A DNA stretch of 60,692 bases, from positions 1-60,692 of the forward strand of contig CAYWJT010000008.1 of assembly GCA_964458655.1 (NCBI GenBank), read 5' to 3'. Each line of letters opens with the position of its first letter. Within the stretch, counting starts at the first letter, position 1. A model generated the notes under the pieces. It was not told the DNA's origin. It made no database searches and worked only from the letters and a program-made list of their open reading frames with translations. Shown piece by piece: positions 11,592 to 19,799 of the stretch. Both the position numbers and the translations under genes were made by a program. Origin of the DNA: CAYWJT01 sp964458655. Lineage in GTDB: Bacteria; Acidobacteriota; Aminicenantia; Aminicenantales; Saccharicenantaceae.

Positions 11592-11984
11592 CTATTTCTT
11601 CTGCTCGCCGCCCGAAGCCGCGTTTGAGGGCTGCGCGGCCTTGTTCTCGAGCGGTTCGGCAGGGGTATCCTTTTTCTCGGGCGCCTTGGCCGCCGGGGCT
11701 TGCGTCTGGGCCGGGACCGCGGGCGCTTTTTCGTCCCCCACGACCGAGGACGTGCCCTTGGCCGAGACTATCCACAGGCCGAGCGAGGTCAGCATGAAGA
11801 TTATGGCCGCGGCCGTCGTGATCTTGGACAGGAGCGAGGCCGAGCCCCGGCCTCCGAAGGCCGTCTGGCTGCCGACGCCGCCGAAGGCGCCGGCCAGGTC
11901 GGCCGACTTGCCCGACTGCAGCAGGACGACGGCGATGAGGATGACGCAAACTATCACGTGCAGGATGACGATCAATGTGCCCAC
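11592..11984 (-). CDS. secG: SecG, protein-export membrane subunit
   Basis: 130 residues. Two membrane segments (residues 4-22, ILHVIVCVILIAVVLLQSG, and about 54-73) flank the conserved cytoplasmic loop with GGVGSQTAFGGRGS. SecG is the small third subunit of the SecYEG translocon and aids SecA cycling. The usual length is 70-110; the extra C-terminal tail (about residues 80-130) is rich in Ala, Pro, Lys and Gln and looks disordered. Its start overlaps the end of tpiA by 13 bases, implying translational coupling, and tRNA-Leu follows directly. Confidence 0.93.
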   Translation of the reverse strand: MGTLIVILHVIVCVILIAVVLLQSGKSADLAGAFGGVGSQTAFGGRGSASLLSKITTAAAIIFMLTSLGLWIVSAKGTSSVVGDEKAPAVPAQTQAPAAKAPEKKDTPAEPLENKAAQPSNAASGGEQKK

Positions 11985-12763
11985 GGTTTGTCCTTTGTGG
12001 CCCGAAGCGCCTCTCGGGCTATGCCTATGAACGAGCCCGCGTTGAGGGAAGCGCCTCCGACCAAAAATCCGTCAACGTCCTTTTCCGAGTACAGGGAAAA
12101 GGCATTCTCCGGCTTCACAGAGCCGCCGTACAAGATTATAGCATGAAGAGCAAGGTCATTTCCATAGGCGCCGGCCAGAAAGGCCCTGACCCGGGCCTGG
12201 ACCTCCTGGGCTTGGGCGGGGGAGGCCGTCCTCCCGGTCCCGATGGCCCAGACCGGCTCGTAGGCGAATACCAGGCTCCCGGCCTCGGCGGGAGAGAGCC
12301 CGGCCAGACCCCGGCCGAGCTGGCGCTCGACCGTCGCCATGGTCAGTCCGGCCTCGCGCTCCTCGAGGGTCTCGCCGAAGCAGAGGATAGGCGTCAGGCC
12401 GGCCCGGAGAGCCGCCCCGAGCTTGAGGTTGACCGTGTCGTCGGTCTCGCCGAAGAGGGCGCGCCTTTCCGAATGGCCGACCAGCACGTAGGCGCAGCCG
12501 GCGTCCCTGAGCATGGGGCCCGAGATCTCGCCCGTGAAGGCGCCGCGCGCCTCCCAGTGCAGGTCCTGGCCGCCCAGCGCGACGGCCGAGCCGGCCAGAA
12601 GGCGGGAGGCTTCGGCCAAGGCCGTGAACGGCGGCAGAAGCGCGAGAGCGGCGCCCGGCACGTCCGGCTGGAGGGCCAGGATGTCCTGGACGAGTTTACG
12701 GGCCTCGGGGATGGTGCAGTTCATCTTCCAGTTGCCCGCGATGAAAGGCTTCTTCGGGCTCAT
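11972..12763 (-). CDS. tpiA: triosephosphate isomerase
   Basis: 263 residues, typical length. It interconverts dihydroxyacetone phosphate and glyceraldehyde 3-phosphate in glycolysis. Visible motifs are GNWKMN with the catalytic Lys (residues about 10-15), VLVGHSERRALFGE with the catalytic His (about 95-108), the catalytic-Glu loop YEPVWAIGTG (about 167-176) with flexible loop 6, and ILYGGSVKPEN at the phosphate site. It lies between pgk (4-base gap) and secG (13-base overlap) in a glycolytic operon. Confidence 0.97.
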   Translation of the reverse strand: MSPKKPFIAGNWKMNCTIPEARKLVQDILALQPDVPGAALALLPPFTALAEASRLLAGSAVALGGQDLHWEARGAFTGEISGPMLRDAGCAYVLVGHSERRALFGETDDTVNLKLGAALRAGLTPILCFGETLEEREAGLTMATVERQLGRGLAGLSPAEAGSLVFAYEPVWAIGTGRTASPAQAQEVQARVRAFLAGAYGNDLALHAIILYGGSVKPENAFSLYSEKDVDGFLVGGASLNAGSFIGIAREALRATKDKPWAH

Positions 12764-12767
12764 GCGC

Positions 12768-13946
12768 TCACTTTTCCAGGACGTCTATGCCCGGCAGGGT
12801 CCCGTAGGCGATGTACTCGAGCGACGCGCCGCCGCCCGTGGAGACGTGGCTCACCCTGTCTTTAAGGCCGGCCCTCTTCAGGGCCGCTATGGAATCGCCG
12901 CCGCCGACCACCGAAAAGGCCCCGGAAGCGGCGACGGCCTTGGCAATCTCCATCGTGCCCCTGGCGAAGGGCTCGATCTCGAAAATGCCCATGGGGCCGT
13001 TCCAGAAGATGGTCTTCGCGCCGGCGATGGCTCCGCTGTACTCGGCGACCGTCTTCGGGCCTATATCGACGCCCATCATGCCCTCGGGCAGGGGCAGGGA
13101 ATCGGCCATGGCCAGGTCGGCCCCGGCGTCGGCCGAGGAGGCGAGGAGGTGGTCGAGCGGCAGGTCCACCCTGACGCCTTTTTCCGCGGCCCGGGCCAGG
13201 ACGGCCAGGGCGGTCTCCTTCTGGTCGGGCTCGACGAGCGACTTGCCGACGCCGAAGCCCTTGGCGTAAAGGAAGGTGTAGGCCATCGCCCCGCCGACGA
13301 GGAGGCGGTCGGCCTTGCCGATGAGGCTTTCTATGATCTCGATCTTGTCCGAGACCTTGGCCCCGCCCAGGATGGCGATATAGGGCTTTTCGGGCGAGTG
13401 GACTACCTTTTTCAGGGCCTCGACCTCTTTGCCCATGAGGAAGCCGGCCGCCCGCGCGGGCGCGAACTCCGCGACGCCGACGACCGAGGCGTGGGCCCGG
13501 TGGCTCGAGCCGAAGGCGTCGTTGACAAAAACCTCGATGCCCCGGCCGAGCTCGCGGGCGAAGCCGGGGTCGTTGGCCTCTTCTTCCTTGTAGAAGCGGA
13601 CGTTCTCGAGCACGAGCGCCTGGCCTTCCCGGAGGCCGCTTTTCAGCCGTTCGACCTCCTCGCCGACGACGTCGGGGGCCATGATGACGTTGTTGGGGAC
13701 GAGCTGGGCCAGCCTCACGGCCGCCGGCTTCAGGCTCAGCTTCGGGTCGGGCTTGCCCTTGGGCCGGCCGAGGTGAGAGGCGATGACCAGCCGCGCCCCC
13801 CGGTCGAGCAGGTCCTTGATGGTGGGCAGGGAGGCCTTGATGCGCGTGTCGTCGCGGATGTTCCCGCTTTCGTCGAGCGGGACGTTGAAATCCACCCGGA
13901 GAAAGACGAGCTTGCCCTTGACCTCGATCTCGGACACGAATCTCAT
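12768..13946 (-). CDS. pgk: phosphoglycerate kinase
   Basis: 392 residues, full length. It converts 1,3-bisphosphoglycerate and ADP to 3-phosphoglycerate and ATP. The N-terminal substrate domain shows FLRVDFNVPLDE and SHLGRPKGKPDP; the C-terminal nucleotide domain shows LGGAKVSDKI, FWNGPMGIFE and VVGGGDSIAAL. Codons and neighbours fit the gap-pgk-tpiA operon, with only 4-7 base gaps on either side. Confidence 0.97.
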   Translation of the reverse strand: MRFVSEIEVKGKLVFLRVDFNVPLDESGNIRDDTRIKASLPTIKDLLDRGARLVIASHLGRPKGKPDPKLSLKPAAVRLAQLVPNNVIMAPDVVGEEVERLKSGLREGQALVLENVRFYKEEEANDPGFARELGRGIEVFVNDAFGSSHRAHASVVGVAEFAPARAAGFLMGKEVEALKKVVHSPEKPYIAILGGAKVSDKIEIIESLIGKADRLLVGGAMAYTFLYAKGFGVGKSLVEPDQKETALAVLARAAEKGVRVDLPLDHLLASSADAGADLAMADSLPLPEGMMGVDIGPKTVAEYSGAIAGAKTIFWNGPMGIFEIEPFARGTMEIAKAVAASGAFSVVGGGDSIAALKRAGLKDRVSHVSTGGGASLEYIAYGTLPGIDVLEK

Positions 13947-13953
13947 GGCGGTC

Positions 13954-14955
13954 TCAGCGGCTTATGTACTTGGCCAGGTCGACCAGCCGGAGGGAATAGG
14001 CCCACTCGTTGTCGTACCAGGCCAGCACCTTGACCAGGTTGCCGTCCATGACCTTGGTCGAGAGCGCGTCGACGACGCCGGAGCGAGGGTCGTGCATGAA
14101 ATCGACGGAGACGAGCGGCTCCTCGGTGTAGCCGAGGATGCCCTTGAGCGCCCCCTCGGACGCGCTCTTGAAGGCGGCGTTGACCTCTTCGGCCGTGGTC
14201 CGCTTGCCGACGACGGCCACCAGGTCGACGAGCGAGACGTTGGGCGTGGGCACGCGGATGGCGATGCCGTCCACCTTGCCCTTGAGCTCGGGCAGGACCA
14301 GGCCGACGGCCTTGGCCGCGCCGGTCGTCGTCGGGATCTGGGAGACGGCGGCGGCCCTGGCCCGGCGCAGGTCCTTGTGCGGCTGGTCCAGGATGCGCTG
14401 GTCGTTGGTGTAGGAGTGGATGGTGGTCATGAAGCCCTTTTCGACTCCGAAGGCCTCGTGCACGACCTTGACGACGGGCGCGAGGCAGTTGGTCGTGCAG
14501 GAGGCGTTGGAGATGACGCGGTGTTTCGCCGGGTCATAGGTCCTCTCGTTGACGCCCATCACGATGGTCGTGTCGGGGTCGGTCGCCGGGGCCGAGATGA
14601 TGACCCTTTCCGCCCCGCCCTTCTCGATGTGTTGAACGGCGTCGGGCCGCTTGGTGTATTTGCCCGTGGCCTCGACGACCAGGCTGACGCCGAGCTCCTT
14701 CCAGGGAAGCTTGCCCACTTCCTTCTCGGCCAGGACGCGGATCTTCTTGCCGTTGACGATGACGGCGTCGTCGCTCCAGCCGACTTGCTCGGGGAAAACG
14801 CCCAGGACCGAGTCGTACTTGAGCAGGTGGGCCAGGGTCCGGGCGTCGGTGATGTCGTTGACGGCGACATACTCGACGGCCGGGTCGTTCCAGGAGGCCC
14901 GCAGCATGTTGCGGCCGATGCGGCCGAACCCGTTTATGCCAATTCTCACGGCCAT
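13954..14955 (-). CDS. gap: glyceraldehyde-3-phosphate dehydrogenase, type I
   Basis: 333 residues. It oxidises glyceraldehyde 3-phosphate with NAD and phosphate. The N-terminal Rossmann motif GINGFGRIGR (residues 6-15) and the active-site SNASCTTNCLAP, with the nucleophilic Cys (about residue 150), are intact. The start is preceded by AAAGGAGATAT, a strong ribosome-binding site, as expected for the first gene of the gap-pgk-tpiA-secG-tRNA operon. The upstream gap (14956-15109) should hold the operon promoter; only a weak TATGCT-like box about 40 bases upstream was seen. Confidence 0.97.
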   Translation of the reverse strand: MAVRIGINGFGRIGRNMLRASWNDPAVEYVAVNDITDARTLAHLLKYDSVLGVFPEQVGWSDDAVIVNGKKIRVLAEKEVGKLPWKELGVSLVVEATGKYTKRPDAVQHIEKGGAERVIISAPATDPDTTIVMGVNERTYDPAKHRVISNASCTTNCLAPVVKVVHEAFGVEKGFMTTIHSYTNDQRILDQPHKDLRRARAAAVSQIPTTTGAAKAVGLVLPELKGKVDGIAIRVPTPNVSLVDLVAVVGKRTTAEEVNAAFKSASEGALKGILGYTEEPLVSVDFMHDPRSGVVDALSTKVMDGNLVKVLAWYDNEWAYSLRLVDLAKYISR

Positions 14956-15024
14956 GACATATCTCCTTTAGGCTGATTGTTGCTGATAAATTAGCATAAC
15001 CCGGGCCGTCCGGCAAGACTCAAG

Positions 15025-15040
15025 AAACGGGGGACGGATG
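15025..15040 (+). repeat. partial copy of the REP-like repeat
   Basis: AAACGGGGGACGGATG matches the left part of the repeat at 6243 and then diverges. It lies upstream of the gap operon. Confidence 0.45.
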
Positions 15041-15109
15041 ACGCCCGTCGCCTTCGGCACGGACGGAAGCCGGGGGAGGCGGCAATCTAGAGGGGCTGCG
15101 CCCCGAAGG

Positions 15110-16618
15110 CTAATACGCCCTCTTTTTCGAGCGCTTATGCTGATACATGAGGATGTCGGCCCTGGCGATCAGGTCCTCGACCGAGACCGGGAAGTCGGCG
15201 TCGAAGACGGCGTGGCCGAAGCTCAGGTAGAGCTTGTAGCTCTTGTCGAGCTCGGCCCGGGCGTTGTAGGCGTCGATCCTGAACTGGAGCCGCTCGATGA
15301 TCTTTTCCGGCTGCGTTTCGGTCTCCTCGATGGCCAGGACGACGAACTCGTCGCCGCCGTAGCGCGCGACCACGTCCGACTCGCGGAAGTTCTTTTTGAG
15401 CAGGCCGGCGATCTCCTTCAGGGCCCGGTCGCCCGCGCTGTGGCCGTAGGTGTCGTTTATGCCCTTGAGGTCGTCCACGTCCATGAAGAGCAGTATGGTT
15501 TTCTTGCTCATGCGCGAGGCTATCTTGAGGTGCTGGGTGGCCAGGGTCAGGAAGCCGCGTCGGTTGAGCAGCCCGGTGAGCTCGTCGGTCAGCGAGAGGG
15601 CCCGGATCTCCTCCTCCATGCGCTTGCGCTCGGTGATGTCGGTCAGGATGGCCATGGTGCCGCGGGGTTGGACTCCGCCCGGCCTCGGCCCGCCGCTCAC
15701 GAGGAAGGTCCGTCTGGAGCCGTCCTTGCGGATGAAGTCGAGCTCGTAGCGGTCGGAATAGCCTTCGGCCCGCCGCCTGTCCATCTCCTCGACTTTTTCC
15801 TGCTGGTCCGGCGCGACGATGGCCTTGGAATCGACGCCGACCAGTTCCTGAGGGATGTAGCCGAGCATGGCGGCCGCGGCCGGGTTGGCGAAGGTTATGG
15901 TTCCCCTGGGGTCGGTCAGGATGAGACCTTCGGTCATGGTCCGGACGGTCTCGTCGCTGAAGTCCTTGAGTTGGCGCAGCTCCTCCTCGGCCTTCTTCCT
16001 GTTGGTGATGTCGACTATCTGGCCGATGTACTCCGTCTCGCTGCTCCCGGCGTAGACGATGAAGGCTTCGGCCACGATGAGCTCATGTTCGATGCCGCTC
16101 GGCGACTTGAAGAGGATCTCGTAGACCCTGGCCGTGGGCTTTTCCTCGGCCTCCCCTGCCGCCTGACCTGCGGCGTGCCCGCGGAAAAGGGCCCAGTAGT
16201 CGGCCCCGATGAGCTCCGACTTGGGCCGCTCGACGAGCTTCTCGAAAGTGACGTTGCAGCCGGTGATGCGGTGTTTCGAGTCGCGCCGGAAGGCCGGGTT
16301 GAAGGAGATGTCCAGGGTGGTGTCGACGGCCGAGGCCAGGGTCCGGCGGGAGTTCGCGGACAGGTTCCGGAGGCTTTCGGCGTGCCGTTTCCGTTCCCGT
16401 CTCCAGATGAAGTTGACGGCCGCGCCTGTGATGATGATGACCGCCAGGGCGGCGACAGCGAACGGGGCCCTGTCGCGGCGGATAAGGTCGACGGACGTTC
16501 GTTCAACGGAGAAAGGGAAGAAGTGGATCAAGGCCAGGATAAGGATCGAAGCCGCGACGAAGATATAGATAATCAAGCGCGAAGGCTTGACTTCTCGTCC
16601 GGCGTCCGGCTGCGTCAT
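15110..16618 (-). CDS. membrane PAS-PAS-GGDEF diguanylate cyclase
   Basis: 502 residues. Two membrane helices lie near the N-terminus (about 14-34, IIYIFVAASILILALIHFF, and about 52-70). Two PAS domains follow: the first at about 95-215, ending in YIGQIVDITNRKKAEEEL, and the second at about 215-340, ending in TMAILTDITERKRMEEEI. The C-terminal GGDEF domain (about 345-500) has the intact active-site sequence RYGGDEFVVL and the DVDDLKGINDTYGHSAGD substrate/metal segment. It should make cyclic di-GMP from GTP in response to a signal sensed by the PAS domains. No EAL domain and no obvious inhibitory RxxD site were noticed. It is divergent from nnr. Confidence 0.93.
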   Translation of the reverse strand: MTQPDAGREVKPSRLIIYIFVAASILILALIHFFPFSVERTSVDLIRRDRAPFAVAALAVIIITGAAVNFIWRRERKRHAESLRNLSANSRRTLASAVDTTLDISFNPAFRRDSKHRITGCNVTFEKLVERPKSELIGADYWALFRGHAAGQAAGEAEEKPTARVYEILFKSPSGIEHELIVAEAFIVYAGSSETEYIGQIVDITNRKKAEEELRQLKDFSDETVRTMTEGLILTDPRGTITFANPAAAAMLGYIPQELVGVDSKAIVAPDQQEKVEEMDRRRAEGYSDRYELDFIRKDGSRRTFLVSGGPRPGGVQPRGTMAILTDITERKRMEEEIRALSLTDELTGLLNRRGFLTLATQHLKIASRMSKKTILLFMDVDDLKGINDTYGHSAGDRALKEIAGLLKKNFRESDVVARYGGDEFVVLAIEETETQPEKIIERLQFRIDAYNARAELDKSYKLYLSFGHAVFDADFPVSVEDLIARADILMYQHKRSKKRAY

Positions 16619-16760
16619 GCAAGTGCCCTATAATATATTTTCAAGGTTTAATTCATATTCGATAACCGTCTTGATGTCAATGACGTCGATAAAGATCGTC
16701 GTCAGGGCGGTCAGGATATTAGTCGTTCGAGGGGCAAAAAAGGGGGGAACGGGGAAAACG

Positions 16761-16801
16761 AAAACGGGAGACAGGCGCTTTTGGTGTCTGTCCCCCGTTT
16801 T
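16761..16801. repeat. REP-like hairpin
   Basis: The left arm AAAACGGGAGACAGGCGC and right arm GGTGTCTGTCCCCCGTTTT pair around a short T-rich loop with a few G-T or mismatched positions. The arms match the dispersed repeat seen at 6243 and 38095. It lies between the divergent GGDEF and nnr genes. Confidence 0.6.
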
Positions 16802-16898
16802 CCCTGCCGGCGTTGCGAGGACTTGAGCCGTGCCACCCTTCCAGTTGTCCTGTGCACTGTCACAGAATGGGTATGCTTCCCCCGCGCCGCCTTTTTTA

Positions 16899-16907
16899 TG
16901 GTAAAAT
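16899..16907 (+). promoter_or_regulatory. possible extended -10 promoter of nnr
   Basis: TGGTAAAAT has the extended -10 form (TGn plus TAAAAT) and lies 20 bases before the nnr start codon, with GAGGAG in between. No clear -35 box. Tentative. Confidence 0.35.
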
Positions 16908-16926
16908 CGGCCGGCGAGGAGCGGCC

Positions 16927-18489
16927 ATGAAAATCCTGACTTCTGAAGAGATGAGAGCCGTCGACCGGGCGGCCATCGAGGGCCTGGGCATTCCCGGCCT
17001 CGTCCTGATGGAGAACGCCGGCCGGTCCGTGGTCGAGGCCCTGGCCGCCGGCTTCCCGGACCTGCCCGAGGAGAGGGTCGTTGTCGTCGCCGGCCGTGGC
17101 AACAACGGCGGCGACGGCTTCGTCGTCGCCCGCCACCTGTTCCTGAGCGGGGTACCGGTTTCGGTGCTTCTGGTCACGAGCCGCGGGGAAGTCCGCGGCG
17201 ACGCAGCCGTCAACCTGTCCATCGCCGGGAAGCTCGGCGTCCCCATTCGGGAGGCCCCCGACCTGGCTGCCTGGCGCGGGCACAGGAAGGAGCTGGCGGC
17301 GGCCACCATCATAGTCGACGCGCTGTTCGGCACGGGTCTGGCCAAGCCGCTCGAGGGCCTGTTCGCCGCCGTCGTCGAGGACATCAACGCCAGCCGGGCC
17401 TTCAAGGTCGCGGTCGACATCCCGTCGGGGCTTTCGGGCGATTCCTTCGAGCTCATCGGGCCCGCGGTCAGGGCCGACCTGACCGTGGCGCTGGCGGCGC
17501 CCAAGATCGCCCATATTTTCCCCCCGGCCGCGGAACTCGCGGGCGCGCTCATGTTCGCGGACATAGGCATCCCGGGCGGTCTTTACTCGAGCGACGCGCT
17601 GAGGCTCGAGCTGGTCGAGCCGGACATGGTCCGCCCCTTTTTCAAACCGAGAAAGAGGGACGCGCACAAAGGGACGTTCGGCCACCTGCTGGTCATCGCC
17701 GGCTCCCTCGGCAAGAGCGGCGCCGCCGCCCTGTGCGGCCGGGCCGCCCTGAAGACTGGCGCGGGCCTCGTGACGGTCGCGACGGCCTCGAGCGCCCTGG
17801 CCGGCGTGGCCCGGTCCATGATGGAGCTCATGACCGAGCCGCTGGCCGAGACCGGCGCTGGGACGATCGACGAACGGGCCCTGCCGCGCGTCCTGGAGCT
17901 TCTCCGCGGCAAAGACGGCGTCCTCATCGGGCCCGGCCTGTCGACCGACCCTTCCACGGCCCGATTCGTGCTCGAACTCCTGCCGAAGGTCAGGGTGCCG
18001 ATGGTGCTGGACGCCGACGCGCTGAACATCATAGCCTCAGACAGGTCGGCCCTGGCGCGGCTCAAGGCGCCGGCCGTCCTGACTCCCCATCCGGGCGAGT
18101 TCGGGCGCCTGGCGGGCCTGGGCGCCTCCGAGGTCCTGAAGCGCCGGCTCGAACTCGTCCCCGAGTTCGCTTCGTCGCACGGGGTGCATCTTGTGCTCAA
18201 GGGATACCGGACGCTCGTCGCGGCTCCCGACGGCCGTGTCTTCGTCAACCCCACCGGCAACCCGGGCATGGCCACGGCGGGGTCAGGGGACGTCTTGAGC
18301 GGCATGCTGGCCGCCCAGGCGGTCCAGGAAAAGGACGTTCTCGGCGCCGCGCTTTCGGCCGTTTTCGTCCACGGCCTGGCCGGCGACCTGGCCGCGGACA
18401 GGCTCTCCGAGAAGGCCGTGACGGCTTCCGACCTCATCCGTTTCCTGCCGCGGGCGCTCAAGAAACTGGAAGGCACGGAGGCCTCATGA
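16927..18489 (+). CDS. nnr: bifunctional NAD(P)H-hydrate epimerase / ADP-dependent dehydratase
   Basis: 520 residues, the size of the fused enzyme. It repairs hydrated NADH and NADPH: the N-terminal YjeF_N/NAXE domain (residues about 1-215) epimerises R-NAD(P)HX and the C-terminal NAXD-like kinase-fold domain (about 225-510) dehydrates the S form using ADP. Motifs are VAGRGNNGGDGFVVARH in the first domain, and GPGLSTDPST, DADALN, LTPHPGEFGRL and NPGMATAGSGDVLSGML in the second. The start at 16927 is preceded by GAGGAG; an upstream in-frame ATG (16813) is not favoured. Its stop overlaps the tsaE start (ATGA), a common nnr-tsaE pairing. Confidence 0.95.
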   Translation: MKILTSEEMRAVDRAAIEGLGIPGLVLMENAGRSVVEALAAGFPDLPEERVVVVAGRGNNGGDGFVVARHLFLSGVPVSVLLVTSRGEVRGDAAVNLSIAGKLGVPIREAPDLAAWRGHRKELAAATIIVDALFGTGLAKPLEGLFAAVVEDINASRAFKVAVDIPSGLSGDSFELIGPAVRADLTVALAAPKIAHIFPPAAELAGALMFADIGIPGGLYSSDALRLELVEPDMVRPFFKPRKRDAHKGTFGHLLVIAGSLGKSGAAALCGRAALKTGAGLVTVATASSALAGVARSMMELMTEPLAETGAGTIDERALPRVLELLRGKDGVLIGPGLSTDPSTARFVLELLPKVRVPMVLDADALNIIASDRSALARLKAPAVLTPHPGEFGRLAGLGASEVLKRRLELVPEFASSHGVHLVLKGYRTLVAAPDGRVFVNPTGNPGMATAGSGDVLSGMLAAQAVQEKDVLGAALSAVFVHGLAGDLAADRLSEKAVTASDLIRFLPRALKKLEGTEAS

Positions 18490-18923
18490 CCGGGAAAGAG
18501 ACCCGCAGGCTGGAGCTTTTCACCACGCGCTCCGAGCGGGAGACGCTGGAGCTCGCCGCCGGACTGGCGGCCTCATTCAAGGGCGACGAGGTCGTCCTGC
18601 TCCGAGGCGAGTTGGGCGCCGGCAAGACGGTTTTCGCCAGGGGCGTCGCGGCCGGCTGTGGCGTCCCGGAAAGCGGCGGGGTGGCCAGCCCCTCGTTCAC
18701 GCTCATAATCGTTTATCATGGCAGATTCCCGGTCTTCCACGTCGACCTCTACCGCCTGGAGCGCGGGGAAGAGGTCACGGACCTGGGCCTCGAGGACCTG
18801 CTCGGCCGGGGGGTGGTCGTCGTCGAATGGGCGGAGAAGCTGCCCTTCGCGCTGGAAGGCATCGAGGTCGATATCGAGGTCGGACCGGGCGACGAGCGCC
18901 GTATCAGCGTCGGCCGGCCTTGA
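18486..18923 (+). CDS. tsaE: TsaE, ATPase for t6A tRNA modification
   Basis: 145 residues. It assists TsaB-TsaD in making threonylcarbamoyl-adenosine at position 37 of ANN-decoding tRNAs. The P-loop is LRGELGAGKT (about residues 41-50); SPSFTLI, the HVDLYRL strand and VVVVEWAEK follow as in the family. The start ATG overlaps the nnr stop (ATGA), so translation is probably coupled. The last 20 bases overlap the 3' end of the convergent SYLF gene. Confidence 0.95.
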   Translation: MTGKETRRLELFTTRSERETLELAAGLAASFKGDEVVLLRGELGAGKTVFARGVAAGCGVPESGGVASPSFTLIIVYHGRFPVFHVDLYRLERGEEVTDLGLEDLLGRGVVVVEWAEKLPFALEGIEVDIEVGPGDERRISVGRP

Positions 18924-19650
18924 CGAACCGCGCGAGCTGGGCGCGCAGCCTGGCGACCTCCGGCGGGATGGAGGCGACGCGGCCCGCGAGGATGTCCTCG
19001 GCCTTGACTCCCTTGACCCCGTAGAAATTCTCGTTGGCCTCCTTGTCTATCCTCAACGAAGCCCCCTGGAGCGATAGGCCGACGTAAAGGCCCCGGCTTC
19101 GCGAATAGGAATAGATCTCGGCCTTGAATTCGGTGTCGGTGCTGGCCTCCGCCTGACGGCCCTGCGGCCCGACCGCTATGCCGGCGTCGGCGCCCAGCGT
19201 GAACTTGCCCCGGGCCAAGCTCTCGACGCCGCGTCCGGTCCTGAAGACGAGCAGGACGTCGGCCGACTCGACGCCCACCTGCCAGCCGGCGCTGCCGCCG
19301 GTTATGGTGATGAAGCAGGGAGGGCTCCAGGAGCCGTCCGCGTTCCTGCGCATGACGACCCCGCGTCCGTGGCGTCCGCCGATGAACAGGGCGGCCTTGA
19401 TGACGTCCGGGATGACGGCCAGCGCAGCGCTCTTTTCGACCAGGCCGGCCGGTATGTCGAAATCGGCCTGGGAGAGCATCTCGTCGAGCACCCGGGCCGC
19501 TTCTTCCACCCGGGCCTTTTCCTTTTCCGCGGGCGGTCCGGAGGCGACGGCCGCGGCCGGCCGGGAAGGCCGGGACGCCGATAGGCAGGATAGAGCCAGC
19601 ACGGCAGAAACCAGCCGGAAACAGAGGCTTTTCGGGCTCGGTCGGTCCAT
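18904..19650 (-). CDS. exported SYLF-domain lipid-binding protein
   Basis: 248 residues. An N-terminal signal peptide (LVSAVLALSCLSASRPSRPA) is followed by a helix-rich segment and the SYLF (Ysc84-like) domain from about residue 65: GLVEKSAALAVIPDVIKAAL, GGRHGRGVVMRR, then a repeated beta pattern with GSAGWQVGVESADVLLVF and SRGLYVGLSLQGASL. SYLF domains bind phosphoinositides in eukaryotes; bacterial members are periplasmic and poorly understood. The 3' end overlaps that of tsaE on the other strand by 20 bases. Convergent transcription with no terminator in between is notable. Confidence 0.88.
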   Translation of the reverse strand: MDRPSPKSLCFRLVSAVLALSCLSASRPSRPAAAVASGPPAEKEKARVEEAARVLDEMLSQADFDIPAGLVEKSAALAVIPDVIKAALFIGGRHGRGVVMRRNADGSWSPPCFITITGGSAGWQVGVESADVLLVFRTGRGVESLARGKFTLGADAGIAVGPQGRQAEASTDTEFKAEIYSYSRSRGLYVGLSLQGASLRIDKEANENFYGVKGVKAEDILAGRVASIPPEVARLRAQLARFVKAGRR

Positions 19651-19799
19651 GGCGCTTTTCCCTTTCTCTCGGTTATTCAGCCAGGATTATAGCACGAGCC
19701 GGATGAAGCCGCGCAGGGAAAGCGGTCGATTTGACACGACCCCTTTTTTATCCTTAAATGATGCCCTGGCCCGAACCCGTGCCGAAAGGAAAACCGCCC

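Noticed and set aside
12513..14033. Long plus-strand frame opposite tpiA, pgk and gap
   Set aside because: It is antisense to three certain genes; long antisense frames are common in GC-rich DNA, and its translation is low-complexity Gly/Asp/Ala-rich.
15038..16633. Long plus-strand frame opposite the PAS-GGDEF gene
   Set aside because: Antisense of a protein with clear PAS and GGDEF motifs; no motif of its own.
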